Shown piece by piece: positions 37,701 to 51,770 of a stretch of DNA of 64,000 nucleotides (its first letter is position 1; each line of letters opens with the position of its first letter). The position numbers and the translations under genes are program-made. Location: positions 198,779,700 to 198,843,699 of the forward strand of contig NC_134398.1 in the NCBI RefSeq assembly GCF_050003625.1. Reading direction: 5' to 3'. The notes under the pieces are model-generated. The model saw nothing but the letters and a program-made list of their open reading frames with translations, did not search any database and was not told the DNA's origin. This stretch comes from Haematobia irritans (Eukaryota; Arthropoda; Insecta; Diptera; Muscidae).

Positions 37701-40610
37701 TCAAAATTTTGGCGCAAAACCTTGAAAAATTGAAATTTTTATATGAAAAACTTATTTTGGCCATATCTCCTTAAATATGCGTCCTAGAGCGAAACGGATG
37801 ATAATTCGTGACCACCCCCCAAAAATCAAAAATTTGATGAAAATCCTCCAGAAATGAAATTTTTATATGAAAAACTTATTTTGGCCATATCTCCTTAAAT
37901 ATGCGCCCTAGAGCGAAAAGGATGATAATTCGTGACCACCCCCCAAAAATCAAAATTTTGATGAAAATCCTCAAAAAAATGAAATTTTTATATGAAAAAC
38001 TTATTTTGGCCATATCTCCTTAAATATGCGCCCTAGAGCGAAAAGGATGATAATTCGTGACCACCCCCCAAAAATCAAAATTTTGATGAAAATCCTCAAA
38101 AAAATGAAATTTTTATATGAAAAACTTATTTTGGCCATATCTCCTTAAATATGCGTCCTAGAGCGAAATGGACGATAATTCGTGACCACCCCTCAAAAAT
38201 CAAAATTTTGGTGAAAATCCTTAAAAAATTGAAATTTTTATATGAAAAACTTATTTTGGCCATATCTCCTTAAATATGCGTCCTAGAGCGAAAAGGATGA
38301 TAATTCGTGACCACCCCTCAAAAATCACAATTTTGGTGAAATTATTTAAAAAATTGAAATTTTTATATGAAAAACTTATTTTGGCCATATCTCCTTAAAT
38401 ATGCCTCCTAGAGCGAAAAGGACGATAATTCGTGACCACCCCTCAAAAATCAAAATTTTGATGAAAATCCTCAAAAAAATGAAATTTTTATATGAAAAAC
38501 TTATTTTGGCCATATCTCCTTAAATATGCGTCCTAGAGCGAAAAGGATGATAATTCGTGACCACCCCTCAAAAATGAAATGATGAAAATCCTCAAAAAAA
38601 TGAAATTTTTATATGAAAAACTTATTTTGGCCATATCTCCTTAAATATGCGTCCTAGAGCGAAAAGGACGATAATTCGTGACCACACCTCAAAAATCAAA
38701 ATTTTGATGAAAATCCTCAAAAAATGAAATTTTTATATGAAAAACTTATTTTGGCCATATCTCCTTAAATATGCGTCCTAGAGCGAAACGGATGATAATT
38801 CGTGACCACCCCCCAAAAATCAAAAATTTGATGAAAATCCTCCAAAAATGAAATTTTTATATGAAAAACTTATTTTGGCCATATCTCCTTAAATATGCGT
38901 CCTAGAGCGAAAAGGATGATAATTCGTGACCACCCCCCAAAAATCAAAATTTTGATGAAAATCCTCAAAAAAATGAAATTTTTATATGAAAAACTTATTT
39001 TGGCCATATCTCCTTAAATATGCGTCCTAGAGCGAAAAGGACGATAATTCGTGACCACCCCCCAAAAATCAAAATTTTGATGAAAATCCTCAAAAAATGA
39101 AATTTTTATATGAAAAACTTATTTTGGCCATATCTCCTTAAATATGCGTCCTAGAGCGAAAAGGACGATAATTCGTGACCACCCCTCAAAAATCAAAATT
39201 TTGATGAAAATCCTCAAAAAAATGAAATTTTTATATGAAAAACTTATTTTGGCCATATCTCCTTAAATATGCGTTCTAGAGCGAAAAGGATGATAATTCG
39301 TGACCACCCCTCAAAAATCAAAATTTTGGTGAAAATCCTTAAAAAATTGAAATTTTTATATGAAAAACTTATTTTGGCCATATCTCCTTAAATATGCGTC
39401 CTAGAGCGAAAAGGACGATAATTCGTGACCACCCCTCAAAAATCAAAATTTTGGTGAAAATCCTCAAAAAAATGAAATTTTTATATGAAAAACTTATTTT
39501 GGCCATATCTCCTTAAATATGCGTCCTAGAGCGAAAAGGATGATAATTCGTGACCACCCCTCAAAAATCAAAATTTTGGTGAAAATCCTTAAAAAATTGA
39601 AATTTTTATATGAAAAACTTATTTTGGCCATATCTCCTTAAATATGCGTCCTAGAGCGAAAAGGACGATAATTCGTGACCACCCCTCAAAAATCAAAATT
39701 TTGGTGAAAATCCTTGAAAAATTGAAATTTTTATATGAAAAACTTATTTTGGCCATATCTCCTTAAATATGCGTCCTAGAGCGAAAAGGATGATAATTCG
39801 TGACCACCCCTCAAAAATCAAAATTTTGGTGAAATTATTTAAAAAATTGAAATTTTTATACGAAAAACTTATTTTGGCCATATCTCCTTAAATATGCGTC
39901 CTAGAGCGAAAAGGACGATAATTCGTGACCACCCCTCAAAAATCAAAATTTTGATGAAAATTCTCAAAAAAATGAAATTTTTATATGAAAAACTTATTTT
40001 GGCCATATCTCCTTAAATATGCGTCCTAGAGCGAAAAGGATGATAATTCGTGACCTCCCCTCAAAAATAAAAATTTTGGTGAAAATCCTTGAAAAATTGA
40101 AATTTTTATATGAAAAACTTATTTTGGCCATATCTCCTTAAATATGCGTCCTGGAGCGAAAAGGATGATAATTCGTGACCACCCCTCAAAAATCAAAATT
40201 TTGATGAAAATCCTCAAAAAAATGAAATTTTGATATGAAAAACTTATTTTGGCCATATCTCCTTAAATATGCGTCCTATAGCGAAACGGATGATAATTCG
40301 TGACCACCCCCCAAAAATCAAAAATTTGATGAAAATCTTCCAAAAATGAAATTTTTATATGAAAAACTTATTTTGGCCATATCTCCTTAAATATGCGTCC
40401 TAGAGCGAAAAGGACGATAATTCGTGACCACCCCTCAAAAATCAAAATTTTGGTGAAAATCCTTAAAAAATTGAAATTTTTATATGAAAAACTTATTTTG
40501 GCCATATCTCCTTAAATATGCGTCCTAGAGCGAAAAGGATGATAATTCGTGACCACCCCTCAAAAATCAAAATTTTGGTGAAATTATTTAAAAAATTGAA
40601 ATTTTTATAC
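34793..40610 (+). repeat. Mosaic of monomers without a clear higher-order period
   Basis: About 47 monomers of all left and central classes. Notable sites: two identical consecutive monomers at 35077-35326; a degenerate stretch at 36390-36500 with GACGATCCC and a truncated unit jumping from CTTAAAT to GAAATTTTTATATG; a unit at about 38570-38590 reduced to AAAAATGAAATGATGAAAA; CCTCCTAG at about 38403. At 40050-40330 appear AAATAAAAATTTTGG, CCTGGAG and CCTATAG, the forerunners of the 45-64 kb repeat. Confidence 0.82.
35077..35326 (+). repeat. Two identical adjacent monomers (TTCAAATT type)
   Basis: 35077-35201 and 35202-35326 read identically, including the uncommon AAAAATTCAAATTTTT. This is the simplest case of a single-monomer tandem duplication and marks a very recent event. 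Confidence 0.9.
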
Positions 40611-40736
40611 GAAAAACTTATTTTGGCCATATCTCCTTAAATATGCGTCCTAGAGCGAAAAGGACGATAATTCGTGACCACCCCCCAAAAATCAAAAATT
40701 TTGGTGAAAATCCTTGAAAATTTGAAATTTTTAGAT
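40611..40736 (+). repeat. Monomer class AAAAATTTTGG / GAAAATTTG / TAGATG (first copy)
   Basis: This 126-bp class has ATCAAAAATTTTGGTG, CCTTGAAAATTTGAAATTT and TTTTTAGATG, and the next unit starts GATGAAAAATTTATTTT. I did not see it before this point. Further copies lie near 40940, 41950, 42320, 42570, 43450, 43820, 43945 and 44555. From 46525 on it sits once per block, with CTTTG for CCTTG or AAATATATTTT for AAATTTATTTT. Confidence 0.87.
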
Positions 40737-43700
40737 GAAAAATTTATTTTGGCCATATCTCCTTAAATATGCGTCCTAGAGCGAAAAGGACGATAATTCA
40801 TGACCACCCCCCAAAAATCAAAATTTTGATGAAAATCCTCAAAAAAATGAAATTTTTCTACGAAAAACTTATTTTGGCCATATCTCCTTAAATATGCGTC
40901 CTAGAGCGAAAAGGACGATAATTCGTGACCACCCCCCAAAAATCAAAAATTTTGGTAAAAATCCTTGAAAATTTGAAATTTTTAGATGAAAAATTTATTT
41001 TGGCCATATCTCCTTAAATATGAGTCCTAGAGCGAAAAGGACGATAATTCATGATCACCCCCCCAAAAATCTAAATTTTGATGAAAATCCGTGAAAAAAT
41101 TAATTTTTTATATGAAAATATTATTTTGGCCATATCTCCTTAAATATGAGTCCTAGAGCGAAAAGGACGATAATTCGTGATCACCCCCAAAAATCAAAAT
41201 TTCGGTGAAAATCCTTGAAAATTTGACATTTTTATATGAAAAACTTATTTTGGCCATATCTCCTTAAATATGCGTCCTAGAGCGAAAAGGATGATAATTC
41301 GTGACCACCCCCCAAAAATCAAAATTTTGATGAAAATCCTCAAAAAAATGAAATTTTTCTATGAAAAACTTATTTTGCCCATATCTCCTTAAATATGCGT
41401 CCTAGAGCGAAAAGGACGATAATTCGTGACCACCCCTCAAAAATCAAAATTTTGATGAAAATCCCCAAAAAAATGAAATTTTTATATGAAAAACTTATTT
41501 TGGCCATATCTCCTTAAATATGCGTCCTAGAGCGAAAAGGACGATAATTCGTTACCACCCCTCAAAAATCAAAATTTTGGTGAAAATCCTTGAAAAATTG
41601 AAATTTTTATATGAAAAACTCATTTTGGCCATATCTCCTTAAATATGCGTCCTAGAGCGAAAAGGACGATAATTCGTGACCACCCCTCAAAAATCAAAAT
41701 TTTGGTGAAAATCCTTGAAAAATTGAAATTTTTATATGAAAAACTTATTTTGGCCATATCTCCTTAAATATGCGTCCTAGAGCGAAAAGGATGATAATTC
41801 GTGACCACCCCTCAAAAATCAAAATTTTGGTGAAATTATTTAAAAAATTGAAATTTTTATACGAAAAACTTATTTTGGCCATATCTCCTTAAATATGCGT
41901 CCTAGAGCGAAAAGGACGATAATTCGTGACCACCCCCCAAAAATCAAAAATTTTGGTGAAAATCCTTGAAAATTTGAAATTTTTAGATGAAAAATTTATT
42001 TTGGCCATATCTCCTTAAATATGCGTCCTAGAGCGAAAAGGACGATAATTCATGACCACCCCCCCAAAAATCAAAATTTTGATGAAAATCCTAAAAAAAA
42101 AATGAAAATTTTATATGAAAAACTTATTTTGGCCATATCTCCTTAAATATGCGTCCTAGAGCGAAAAGGACGATAATTCGTGACCACCCCTCAAAAATCA
42201 AAATTTTGATGAAAATCCTCAAAAAAATTAAATTTTTATATGAAAAACTTATTTTGGCCATATCTCCTTAAATATGCGTCCTAGAGCGAAAAGGACGATA
42301 ATTCGTGACCACCCCCCAAAAATCAAAAATTTTGGTGAAAATCCTTGAAAATTTGAAATTTTTAGATGAAAAATTTATTTTGGCCATATCTCCTTAAATA
42401 TGCGTCCTAGAGCGAAAAGGACGATAATTCATGACCATCCCCCAAAAATCAAAATTTTGATGAAAATCCTCAAAAAAATGAAATTTTTCTATGAAAAACT
42501 TATTTTGGCCATATCTCCTTAAATATGCGTCCTAGAGCGAAAAGGACGATAATTCGTGACCACCCCCCAAAAATCAAAAATTTTGGTGAAAATCCTTGAA
42601 AATTTGAAATTTTTAGATGAAAAATTTATTTTGGCCATATCTCCTTAAATATGCGTCCTAGAGCGAAAAGGACGATAATTCGTGACCACACCTCAAAAAT
42701 CAAAATTTTGGTGCAAAACCTTGAAAAATTGAAATTTTTATATGAAAAACTTATTTTGGCCATATCTCCTTAAATATGCGTCCTAGAGCGAAATGGATGA
42801 TAATTCGCGACCACCCCCCAAAAATCAAAAATTTGATGAAAATCCTCCAAAAATGAAATTTTTATATGAAAAACTTATTTTGGCCATATCTCCTTAAATA
42901 TGCGCCCTAGAGCGAAAAGGATGATAATTCGTGACCACCCCCCAAAAATCAAAATTTTGATGAAAATCCTCAAAAAAATGAAATTTTTATATGAAAAACT
43001 TATTTTGGCCATATCTCCTTAAATATGCGTCCTAGAGCGAAAAGGACGATAATTCGTGACCACCCCCCAAAAATCAAAATTTTGATGAAAATCCTCAAAA
43101 AAATGAAATTTTTATATGAAAAACTTATTTTGGCCATATCTCCTTAAATATGCGTCCTAGAGCGAAAAGGACGATAATTCGTGACCACCCCTCAAAAATC
43201 AAAATTTTGATGAAAATCCTCAAAAAAATGAAATTTTTATATGAAAAACTTATTTTGGCCATATCTCCTTAAATATGCGTCCTATAGCGAAAAGGATGAT
43301 AATTCGTGACCACCCCTCAAAAATCTAAATTTTGGTGAAATTACTTGAAAAATTGAAATTTTTATATGAAAAACTTATTTTGGCCATATCTCCTTAAATA
43401 TGCGTCCTAGAGCGAAACGGATGATCATTCGTGACCACCCCCCAAAAATCAAAAATTTTGGTGAAAATCCTTGAAAATTTGAAATTTTTAGATGAAAAAT
43501 TTATTTTGGCCATATCTCCTTAAATATGCGTCCTAGAGCGAAAAGGACGATAATTCATGACCACCCCCCAAAAATCAAAATTTTGATGAAAATCCTCAAA
43601 AAAATGAAATTTTTCTATGAAAAACTTATTTTGGCCATATCTCCTTAAATATGCGTCCTAGAGCGAAAAGGACGATAATTCGTGACCACCCCTCAAAAAT

Positions 43701-44700
43701 CAAAATTTTGATGAAAATCCTCAAAAAAATGAAATTTTTCTATGAAAAACTTATTTTGGCCATATCTCCTTAAATATGCGTCCTAGAGCGAAAAGGACGA
43801 TAATTCGTGACCACCCCCCAAAAATCAAAAATTTTGGTGAAAATCCTTGAAAATTTGAAATTTTTAGATGAAAAATTTATTTTGGCCATATCTCCTTAAA
43901 TATGCGTCCTAGAGCGAAAAGGACGATAATTCGTGACCACCCCCCAAAAATCAAAAATTTTGGTGAAAATCCTTGAAAATTTGAAATTTTTAGATGAAAA
44001 ATTTATTTTGGCCATATCTCCTCTAATATGCGTCCTAGAGCGAAAAGGACGATAATTCATGACCACCCCCCCCAAAAATCAAAATTTTGATGAAAATCCT
44101 CAAAAAAAATGAAATTTTTATATGAAAAACTTAGTTTGGCCATATCTCCTTAAATATGCGTCCTAGAGCGAAAAGGACGATAATTCGTGACCACCCCTCA
44201 AAAATCAAAATTTTGGTGAAATTCCTTGAAAAATTGAAATTTTTATATAAAAAACTTATTTTGGCCATATCTCCTCTAATATGCGTCCTAGAGCGATAAG
44301 GACGATAATTCGTGACCACCCCAAAAAATCAAAATTTCGTTGAAAATCCTTGAAAATTTGAAATTTTTATATGAAAAACTTATTTTGGCCATATCTCCTT
44401 AAATATGCGTCCTAGAGCGAAAAGGACGATAATTCGTGACCACCCCCCAAAAATCAAAATTTCGATGAAAATCCTTGAAAATTTGTATTTTTATATGAAA
44501 AACTTAAATATGCGTCCTAGAGCGAAAAGGACGATAATTCGTGACCACCCCCCAAAAATCAAAAATTTTGGTGAAAATCCTTGAAAATTTGAAATTTTTA
44601 GATGAAAAATTTATTTTGGCCATATCTCCTCTAATATGCGTCCTAGAGCGAAAAGGACGATAATTCATGACCACCCCCCCCAAAAATCAAAATTTTGATG
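40611..44700 (+). repeat. Diverged domain; founding zone of the TAGATG subfamily
   Basis: About 33 monomers with the highest private variation in the window. Examples are ATGAGTCC, ATTCATGATC, CCGTGAAAAAATTAAT and GAAAATATTATTTT at 41020-41130, TTTCGGTG and TTTCGATG, CTCCTCTAATATG at about 44021, 44272 and 44622, and CTTAGTTTGG at about 44131. A 17-bp deletion at about 44505 gives AAACTTAAATATGCG. Higher-order order is poor, in contrast to the next 19 kb. Confidence 0.84.
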
Positions 44701-46633
44701 AAAATCCTCAAAAAAATGAAATTTTTATATGAAAAACTTATTTTGGCCATATCTCCTTAAATATGCGTCCTAGAGCGAAAAGGATGATAATTCGTGACCA
44801 CCCCTCAAAAATAAAAATTTTGGTGAAAATCCTTGAAAAATTGAAATTTTTATATGAAAAACTTATTTTGGCCATATCTCCTTAAATATGCGTCCTGGAG
44901 CGAAAAGGATGATAATTCGTGACCACCCCTCAAAAATCAAAATTTTGATGAAAATCCTCAAAAAAATGAAATTTTTATATGAAAAACTTATTTTGGCCAT
45001 ATCTCCTTAAATATGCGTCCTAGAGCGATAAGGACGATAATTCGAAAAGGACGATAATTCGTGACCACCCCTCAAAAATCAAAATTTTGGTGAAGATCCT
45101 TGAAAAAATGAAATTTTTATATGAAAAACTTATTTTGGCCATATCTCCTAAATATGCGTCCTAGAGCGAAAAGGACGATAATTCGTAACCACACCTCAAA
45201 AATCAAAATTTTGGCGCAAAACCTTGATAAATTGAAATTTTTATATGAAAAACTTATTTTGGCCATATCTCCTTAAATATGCGTCCTAGAGCGAAACGGA
45301 TGATAATTCGTGACCACCCCCCAAAAATCAAAAATTTGATGAAAATCTTCCAAAATTGAAATTTTTATATGAAAAACTTATTTTGGCCATATCTCCTTAA
45401 ATATGCGTCCTAGAGCGAAAAGGACGATAATTCGTGACCACCCCTCAAAAATCAAAATTTTGATGAAAATCCTCAAAAAAATGAAATTTTTATATGAAAA
45501 ACTTATTTTGGCCATATCTCCTTAAATATGAGTCCTAGAGCGAAAAGGACGATAATTCGTTACCACCCCTCAAAAGTCAAAATTTTGGTGAAAATCCTTG
45601 AAAAATTGAAATTTTTATATGAAAAACTCATTTTGGCCATATCTCCTTAAATATGCGTCCTAGAGCGAAAAGGACGATAATTCGTGACCACCCCTCAAAA
45701 ATCAAAATTTTGGTGAAAATCCTTGAAAAATTGAAATTTTTATATGAAAAACTTATTTGGGCCATATCTCCTTAAATATGTGTCCTAGAGCGAAAAGGAT
45801 GATAATTCGTGACCACCCCTCAAAAATCAAAATTTTGGTGAAATTATTTAAAAAATTGAAATTTTTATACGAAAAACTTATTTTGGCCATATCTCCTTAA
45901 ATATGCGTCCTAGAGCGAAAAGGACGATAATTCGTGACCACCCCTCAAAAATCAAAATTTTGGTGAAAATCCTTGAAAAATTGAAATTTTTATATGAAAA
46001 ACTCATTTTGGCCATATCTCCTTAAATATGCGTCCTAGAGCGAAAAGGACGATAATTCGTGACCACCCCTCAAAAATCAAAATTTTGGTGAAAATCCTTG
46101 AAAAATTGAAATTTTTATATGAAAAACTTATTTTGGCCATATCTCCTTAAATATGAAATTTGATGAAAATCCTCAAAAAAATGTAATTTTTATATGAAAA
46201 ACTTATTTTGGCCATATCTCCTTAAATATGCGTCCTAGAGCGAAAAGGACGATAATTCGTTACCACCCCTCAAAAATCAAAATTTTGGTGAAAATCCTTG
46301 AAAAATTGAAATTTTTATATGAAAAACTCATTTTGGCCATATCTCCTTAAATATGCGTCCTAGAGCGAAAAGGATGATAATTCGTGACCACCCCTCAAAA
46401 ATCAAAATTTTGGTGAAATTATTTAAAAAATTGAAATTTTTATACGAAAAACTTATTTTGGCCATATCTCCTTAAATATGCGTCCTAGAGCGAAAAGGAC
46501 GATAATTCGTGACCACCCCCCAAAAATCAAAAATTTTGGTGAAAATCTTTGAAAATTTGAAATTTTTAGATGAAAAATTTATTTTGGCCATATCTCCTTA
46601 AATATGCGTCCTAGAGCGGAAAGGACGATAATT
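44701..46633 (+). repeat. Partial first unit of the right-hand HOR domain
   Basis: The marker order is AAATAAAAATTTTGG, CCTGGAG, GCGATAAGG with an 18-bp internal duplication (45027), CTCCTAAAT, CCTTGATAAATTG, CTTCCAAAATTG, ATGAGTCC, CGTTACCACC with AAAAGTC, AAACTCATTTTGG, ATGTGTCC, GTGAAATTATTT and ATATGAAATTTGATG (46151). It is the same order as in the later blocks but shorter, so it is the left edge of the domain. Confidence 0.86.
46140..46180 (+). repeat. Truncated monomer ATATGAAATTTGATG (first of six)
   Basis: ATATG of the conserved half is joined to AAATTTGATG of the variable half, removing about 60 bp including three CpGs. The same junction followed by GTAATTTTTATATG occurs near 48891, 54141, 58011, 59601 and 62961. 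One deletion event was therefore multiplied with the higher-order repeat. Confidence 0.88.
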
Positions 46634-49360
46634 CATGATCACCCCCACCCCCCCAAAAATCAAAATTTTGATGAAAATCCTCAAAAAAAAAAATGAAATT
46701 TTTATATGAAAAACTTATTTTGGCCATATCTCCTTAAATATGCGTCCTAGAGCGAAAAGGACGATATTTCGTGACCACCCCTCAAAAATCAAAATTTTGA
46801 TGAAAATCCTCAAAAAAATGAAATTTTTATATGAAAAACTTATTTTGGCCATATCTCCTTAAATATGCGTCCTAGAGCGAAAAGGATGATAATTCGTGAC
46901 CACCCCTCAAAAATAAAAATTTTGGTGAAAATCCTTGAAAAATTGAAATTTTTATATGAAAAACTTATTTTGGCCATATCTCCTTAAATATGCGTCCTGG
47001 AGCGAAAAGGATGATAATTCGTGACCACCCCTCAAAAATCAAAATTTTGATGAAAATCCTCAAAAAAATGAAATTTTTATATGAAAGACTTATTTTGGCC
47101 ATATCTCCTTAAATATGCGTCCTAGAGCGATAAGGACGATAATTCGAAAAGGACGATAATTCGTGACCACCCCTCAAAAATCAAAATTTTGGTGAAAATC
47201 CTTGAAAAAATGAAATTTTTATATGAAAAACTTATTTTGGCCATATCTCCTAAATATGCGTCCTAGAGCGAAAAGGACGATAATTCGTGACCACACCTCA
47301 AAAATCAAAATTTTGGCGCAAAACCTTGATAAATTGAAATTTTTATATGAAAAACTTATTTTGGCCATATCTCCTTAAATATGCGTCCTATAGCGAAACG
47401 GATGATAATTCGTGACCACCCTCCAAAAATCAAAAATTTGATGAAAATCTTCCAAAAATGAAATTTTTATATGAAAAACTTATTTTGGCCATATCTCCTT
47501 AAATATGCGTCCTAGAGCGAAAAGGACGATAATTCGTGACCACCCCTCAAAAATCAAAATTTTGATGAAAATCCTCAAAAAAATGAAATTTTTATATGAA
47601 AAACTTATTTTGGCCATATCTCCTTAAATATGCGTCCTAGAGCGAAAAGGACGATAATTCGTTACCACCCCTCAAAAATCAAAATTTTGGTGAAAATCCT
47701 TGAAAAATTGAAATTTTTATATGAAAAACTCATTTTGGCCATATCTCCTTAAATATGCGTCCTAGAGCGAAAAGGATGATAATTCGTGACCACCCCTCAA
47801 AAATCAAAATTTTGGTGAAAATCCTTGAAAAATTGAAATTTTTATATGAAAAACTTATTTTGGCCATATCTCCTTAAATATGTGTCCTAGAGCGAAAAGG
47901 ATGATAATTCGTGACCACCCCTCAAAAATCAAAATTTTGGTGAAATTATTTAAAAAATTGAAATTTTTATACGAAAAACTTATTTTGGCCATATCTCCTT
48001 AAATATGCGTCCTAGAGCGAAAAGGACGATAATTCGTGACCACCCCCCAACAATCAAAAATTTTGGTGAAAATCCTTGAAAATTTGAAATTTTTAGATGA
48101 AAAATATATTTTGGCCATATCTCCTTAAATATGCGTCCTAGAGCGAAACGGATGATAATTCGTGACCACCCCCCAAAAATCAAAAATTTGATGAAAATCT
48201 TCCAAAATTGAAATTTTTATATGAAAAACTTATTTTGGCCATATCTCCTTAAATATGCGTCCTAGAGCGAAAAGGACGATAATTCGTGACCACCCCTCAA
48301 AAATCAAAATTTTGATGAAAATCCTCAAAAAAATGAAATTTTTATATGAAAAACTTATTTTGGCCATATCTCCTTAAATATGAGTCCTAGAGCGAAAAGG
48401 ACGATAATTCGTTACCACCCCTCAAAAGTCAAAATTTTGGTGAAAATCCTTGAAAAATTGAAATTTTTATATGAAAAACTTATTTTGGCCATATCTCCTT
48501 AAATATGTGTCCTAGAGCGAAAAGGATGATAATTCGTGACCACCCCTCAAAAATCAAAATTTTGGTGAAATTATTTAAAAAATTGAAATTTTTATACGAA
48601 AAACTTATTTTGGCCATATCTCCTTAAATATGCGTCCTAGAGCGAAAAGGACGATAATTCGTGACCACCCCTCAAAAATCAAAATTTTGGTGAAAATCCT
48701 TGAAAAATTGAAATTTTTATATGAAAAACTCATTTTGGCCATATCTCCTTAAATATGCGTCCTAGAGCGAAAAGGACGATAATTCGTGACCACCCCTCAA
48801 AAATCAAAATTTTGGTGAAAATCCTTGAAAAATTGAAATTTTTAGATGAAAAACTTATTTTGGCCATATCTCCTTAAATATGAAATTTGATGAAAATCCT
48901 CAAAAAAATGTAATTTTTATATGAAAAACTTATTTTGGCCATATCTCCTTAAATATGCGTCCTAGAGCGAAAAGGACGATAATTCGTTACCACCCCTCAA
49001 AAATCAAAATTTTGGTGAAAATCCTTGAAAAATTGAAATTTTTATATGAAAAACTCATTTTGGCCATATCTCCTTAAATATGCGTCCTAGAGCGAAAAGG
49101 ATGATAATTCGTGACCACCCCTCAAAAATCAAAATTTTGGTGAAATTATTTAAAAAATTGAAATTTTTATACGAAAAACTTATTTTGGCCATATCTCCTT
49201 AAATATGCGTCCTAGAGCGAAAAGGACGATAATTCGTGACCACCCCCCAAAAATCAAAAATTTTGGTGAAAATCTTTGAAAATTTGAAATTTTTAGATGA
49301 AAAATTTATTTTGGCCATATCTCCTTAAATATGCGTCCTAGAGCGGAAAGGACGATAATT
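46634..49360 (+). repeat. HOR domain, long block 1 (2727 bp)
   Basis: It opens with the marker monomer CATGATCACCCCCACCCC followed by an A11 tract, then CGATATTTCG, AAATAAAAATTTTGG, CCTGGAG, GAAAGACTT, GCGATAAGG (47129), CTCCTAAAT, GATAAATTG, CCTATAG with CCACCCTCC, and onward. It is 125 bp shorter than blocks 2 and 3 because one AAACTCATTTTGG monomer after the AAAAGTC copy is missing. CCCCCCAACAATC at about 48050 is private. Confidence 0.9.
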
Positions 49361-51770
49361 CATGATCACCCCCACCCCCCCAAAAATCAAAATTTTGATG
49401 AAAATCCTCAAAAAAAAAAAAATGAAATTTTTATATGAAAAACTTATTTTGGCCATATCTCCTTAAATATGCGTCCTAGAGCGAAAAGGACGATATTTCG
49501 TGACCACCCCTCAAAAATCAAAATTTTGATGAAAATCCTCAAAAAAATGAAATTTTTATATGAAAAACTTATTTTGGCCATATCTCCTTAAATATGCGTC
49601 CTAGAGCGAAAAGGATGATAATTCGTGACCACCCCTCAAAAATAAAAATTTTGGTGAAAATCCTTGAAAAATTGAAATTTTTATATGAAAAACTTATTTT
49701 GGCCATATCTCCTTAAATATGCGTCCTGGAGCGAAAAGGATGATAATTCGTGACCACCCCTCAAAAATCAAAATTTTGATGAAAATCCTCAAAAAAATGA
49801 AATTTTTATATGAAAGACTTATTTTGGCCATATCTCCTTAAATATGCGTCCTAGAGCGATAAGGACGATAATTCGAAAAGGACGATAATTCGTGACCACC
49901 CCTCAAAAATCAAAATTTTGGTGAAAATCCTTGAAAAAATGAAATTTTTATATGAAAAACTTATTTTGGCCATATCTCCTAAATATGCGTCCTAGAGCGA
50001 AAAGGACGATAATTCGTGACCACACCTCAAAAATCAAAATTTTGGCGCAAAACCTTGATAAATTGAAATTTTTATATGAAAAACTTATTTTGGCCATATC
50101 TCCTTAAATATGCGTCCTATAGCGAAACGGATGATAATTCGTGACCACCCTCCAAAAATCAAAAATTTGATGAAAATCTTCCAAAAATGAAATTTTTATA
50201 TGAAAAACTTATTTTGGCCATATCTCCTTAAATATGCGTCCTAGAGCGAAAAGGACGATAATTCGTGACCACCCCTCAAAAATCAAAATTTTGATGAAAA
50301 TCCTCAAAAAAATGAAATTTTTATATGAAAAACTTATTTTGGCCATATCTCCTTAAATATGCGTCCTAGAGCGAAAAGGACGATAATTCGTTACCACCCC
50401 TCAAAAATCAAAATTTTGGTGAAAATCCTTGAAAAATTGAAATTTTTATATGAAAAACTCATTTTGGCCATATCTCCTTAAATATGCGTCCTAGAGCGAA
50501 AAGGACGATAATTCGTGACCACCCCTCAAAAATCAAAATTTTGGTGAAAATCCTTGAAAAATTGAAATTTTTATATGAAAAACTTATTTTGGCCATATCT
50601 CCTTAAATATGTGTCCTAGAGCGAAAAGGATGATAATTCGTGACCACCCCTCAAAAATCAAAATTTTGGTGAAATTATTTAAAAAATTGAAATTTTTATA
50701 CGAAAAACTTATTTTGGCCATATCTCCTTAAATATGCGTCCTAGAGCGAAAAGGACGATAATTCGTGACCACCCCCCAAAAATCAAAAATTTTGGTGAAA
50801 ATCCTTGAAAATTTGAAATTTTTAGATGAAAAATATATTTTGGCCATATCTCCTTAAATATGCGTCCTAGAGCGAAAAGGACGATAATTCATGATCACCC
50901 CCCCCCAAAAATCAAAATTTTGATGAAAATCCTCAAAAAAAAATGAAATTTTTATATGAAAAACTTATTTTGGCCATATCTCCTTAAATATGAGTCCTAG
51001 AGCGAAAAGGACGATAATTCGTTACCACCCCTCAAAAGTCAAAATTTTGGTGAAAATCCTTGAAAAATTGAAATTTTTATATGAAAAACTCATTTTGGCC
51101 ATATCTCCTTAAATATGCGTCCTAGAGCGAAAAGGACGATAATTCGTGACCACCCCTCAAAAATCAAAATTTTGATGAAAATCCTCAAAAAAATGAAATT
51201 TTTATATGAAAAACTTATTTTGGCCATATCTCCTTAAATATGAGTCCTAGAGCGAAAAGGACGATAATTCGTGACCACCCCTCAAAAATCAAAATTTTGA
51301 TGAAAATCCTCAAAAAAATGAAATTTTTATATGAAAAACTTATTTTGGCCATATCTCCTTAAATATGAGTCCTAGAGCGAAAAGGACGATAATTCGTTAC
51401 CACCCCTCAAAAGTCAAAATTTTGGTGAAAATCCTTGAAAAATTGAAATTTTTATATGAAAAACTTATTTTGGCCATATCTCCTTAAATATGTGTCCTAG
51501 AGCGAAAAGGATGATAATTCGTGACCACCCCTCAAAAATCAAAATTTTGGTGAAATTATTTAAAAAATTGAAATTTTTATACGAAAAACTTATTTTGGCC
51601 ATATCTCCTTAAATATGCGTCCTAGAGCGAAAAGGACGATAATTCGTGACCACCCCCCAAAAATCAAAAATTTTGGTGAAAATCTTTGAAAATTTGAAAT
51701 TTTTAGATGAAAAATTTATTTTGGCCATATCTCCTTAAATATGCGTCCTAGAGCGGAAAGGACGATAATT
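49361..51770 (+). repeat. HOR domain, short block 1 (2410 bp, hybrid)
   Basis: It opens with the marker monomer and an A13 tract. It first copies the long-block order as far as AAATATATTTT (50826), then shows a marker relative, CATGATCACCCCCC with A9 (50891), and ends with ATGAGTCC, AAAAGTC, ATGTGTCC and CTTTG monomers. It appears to be a recombinant between long- and short-block sequence. Confidence 0.86.
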
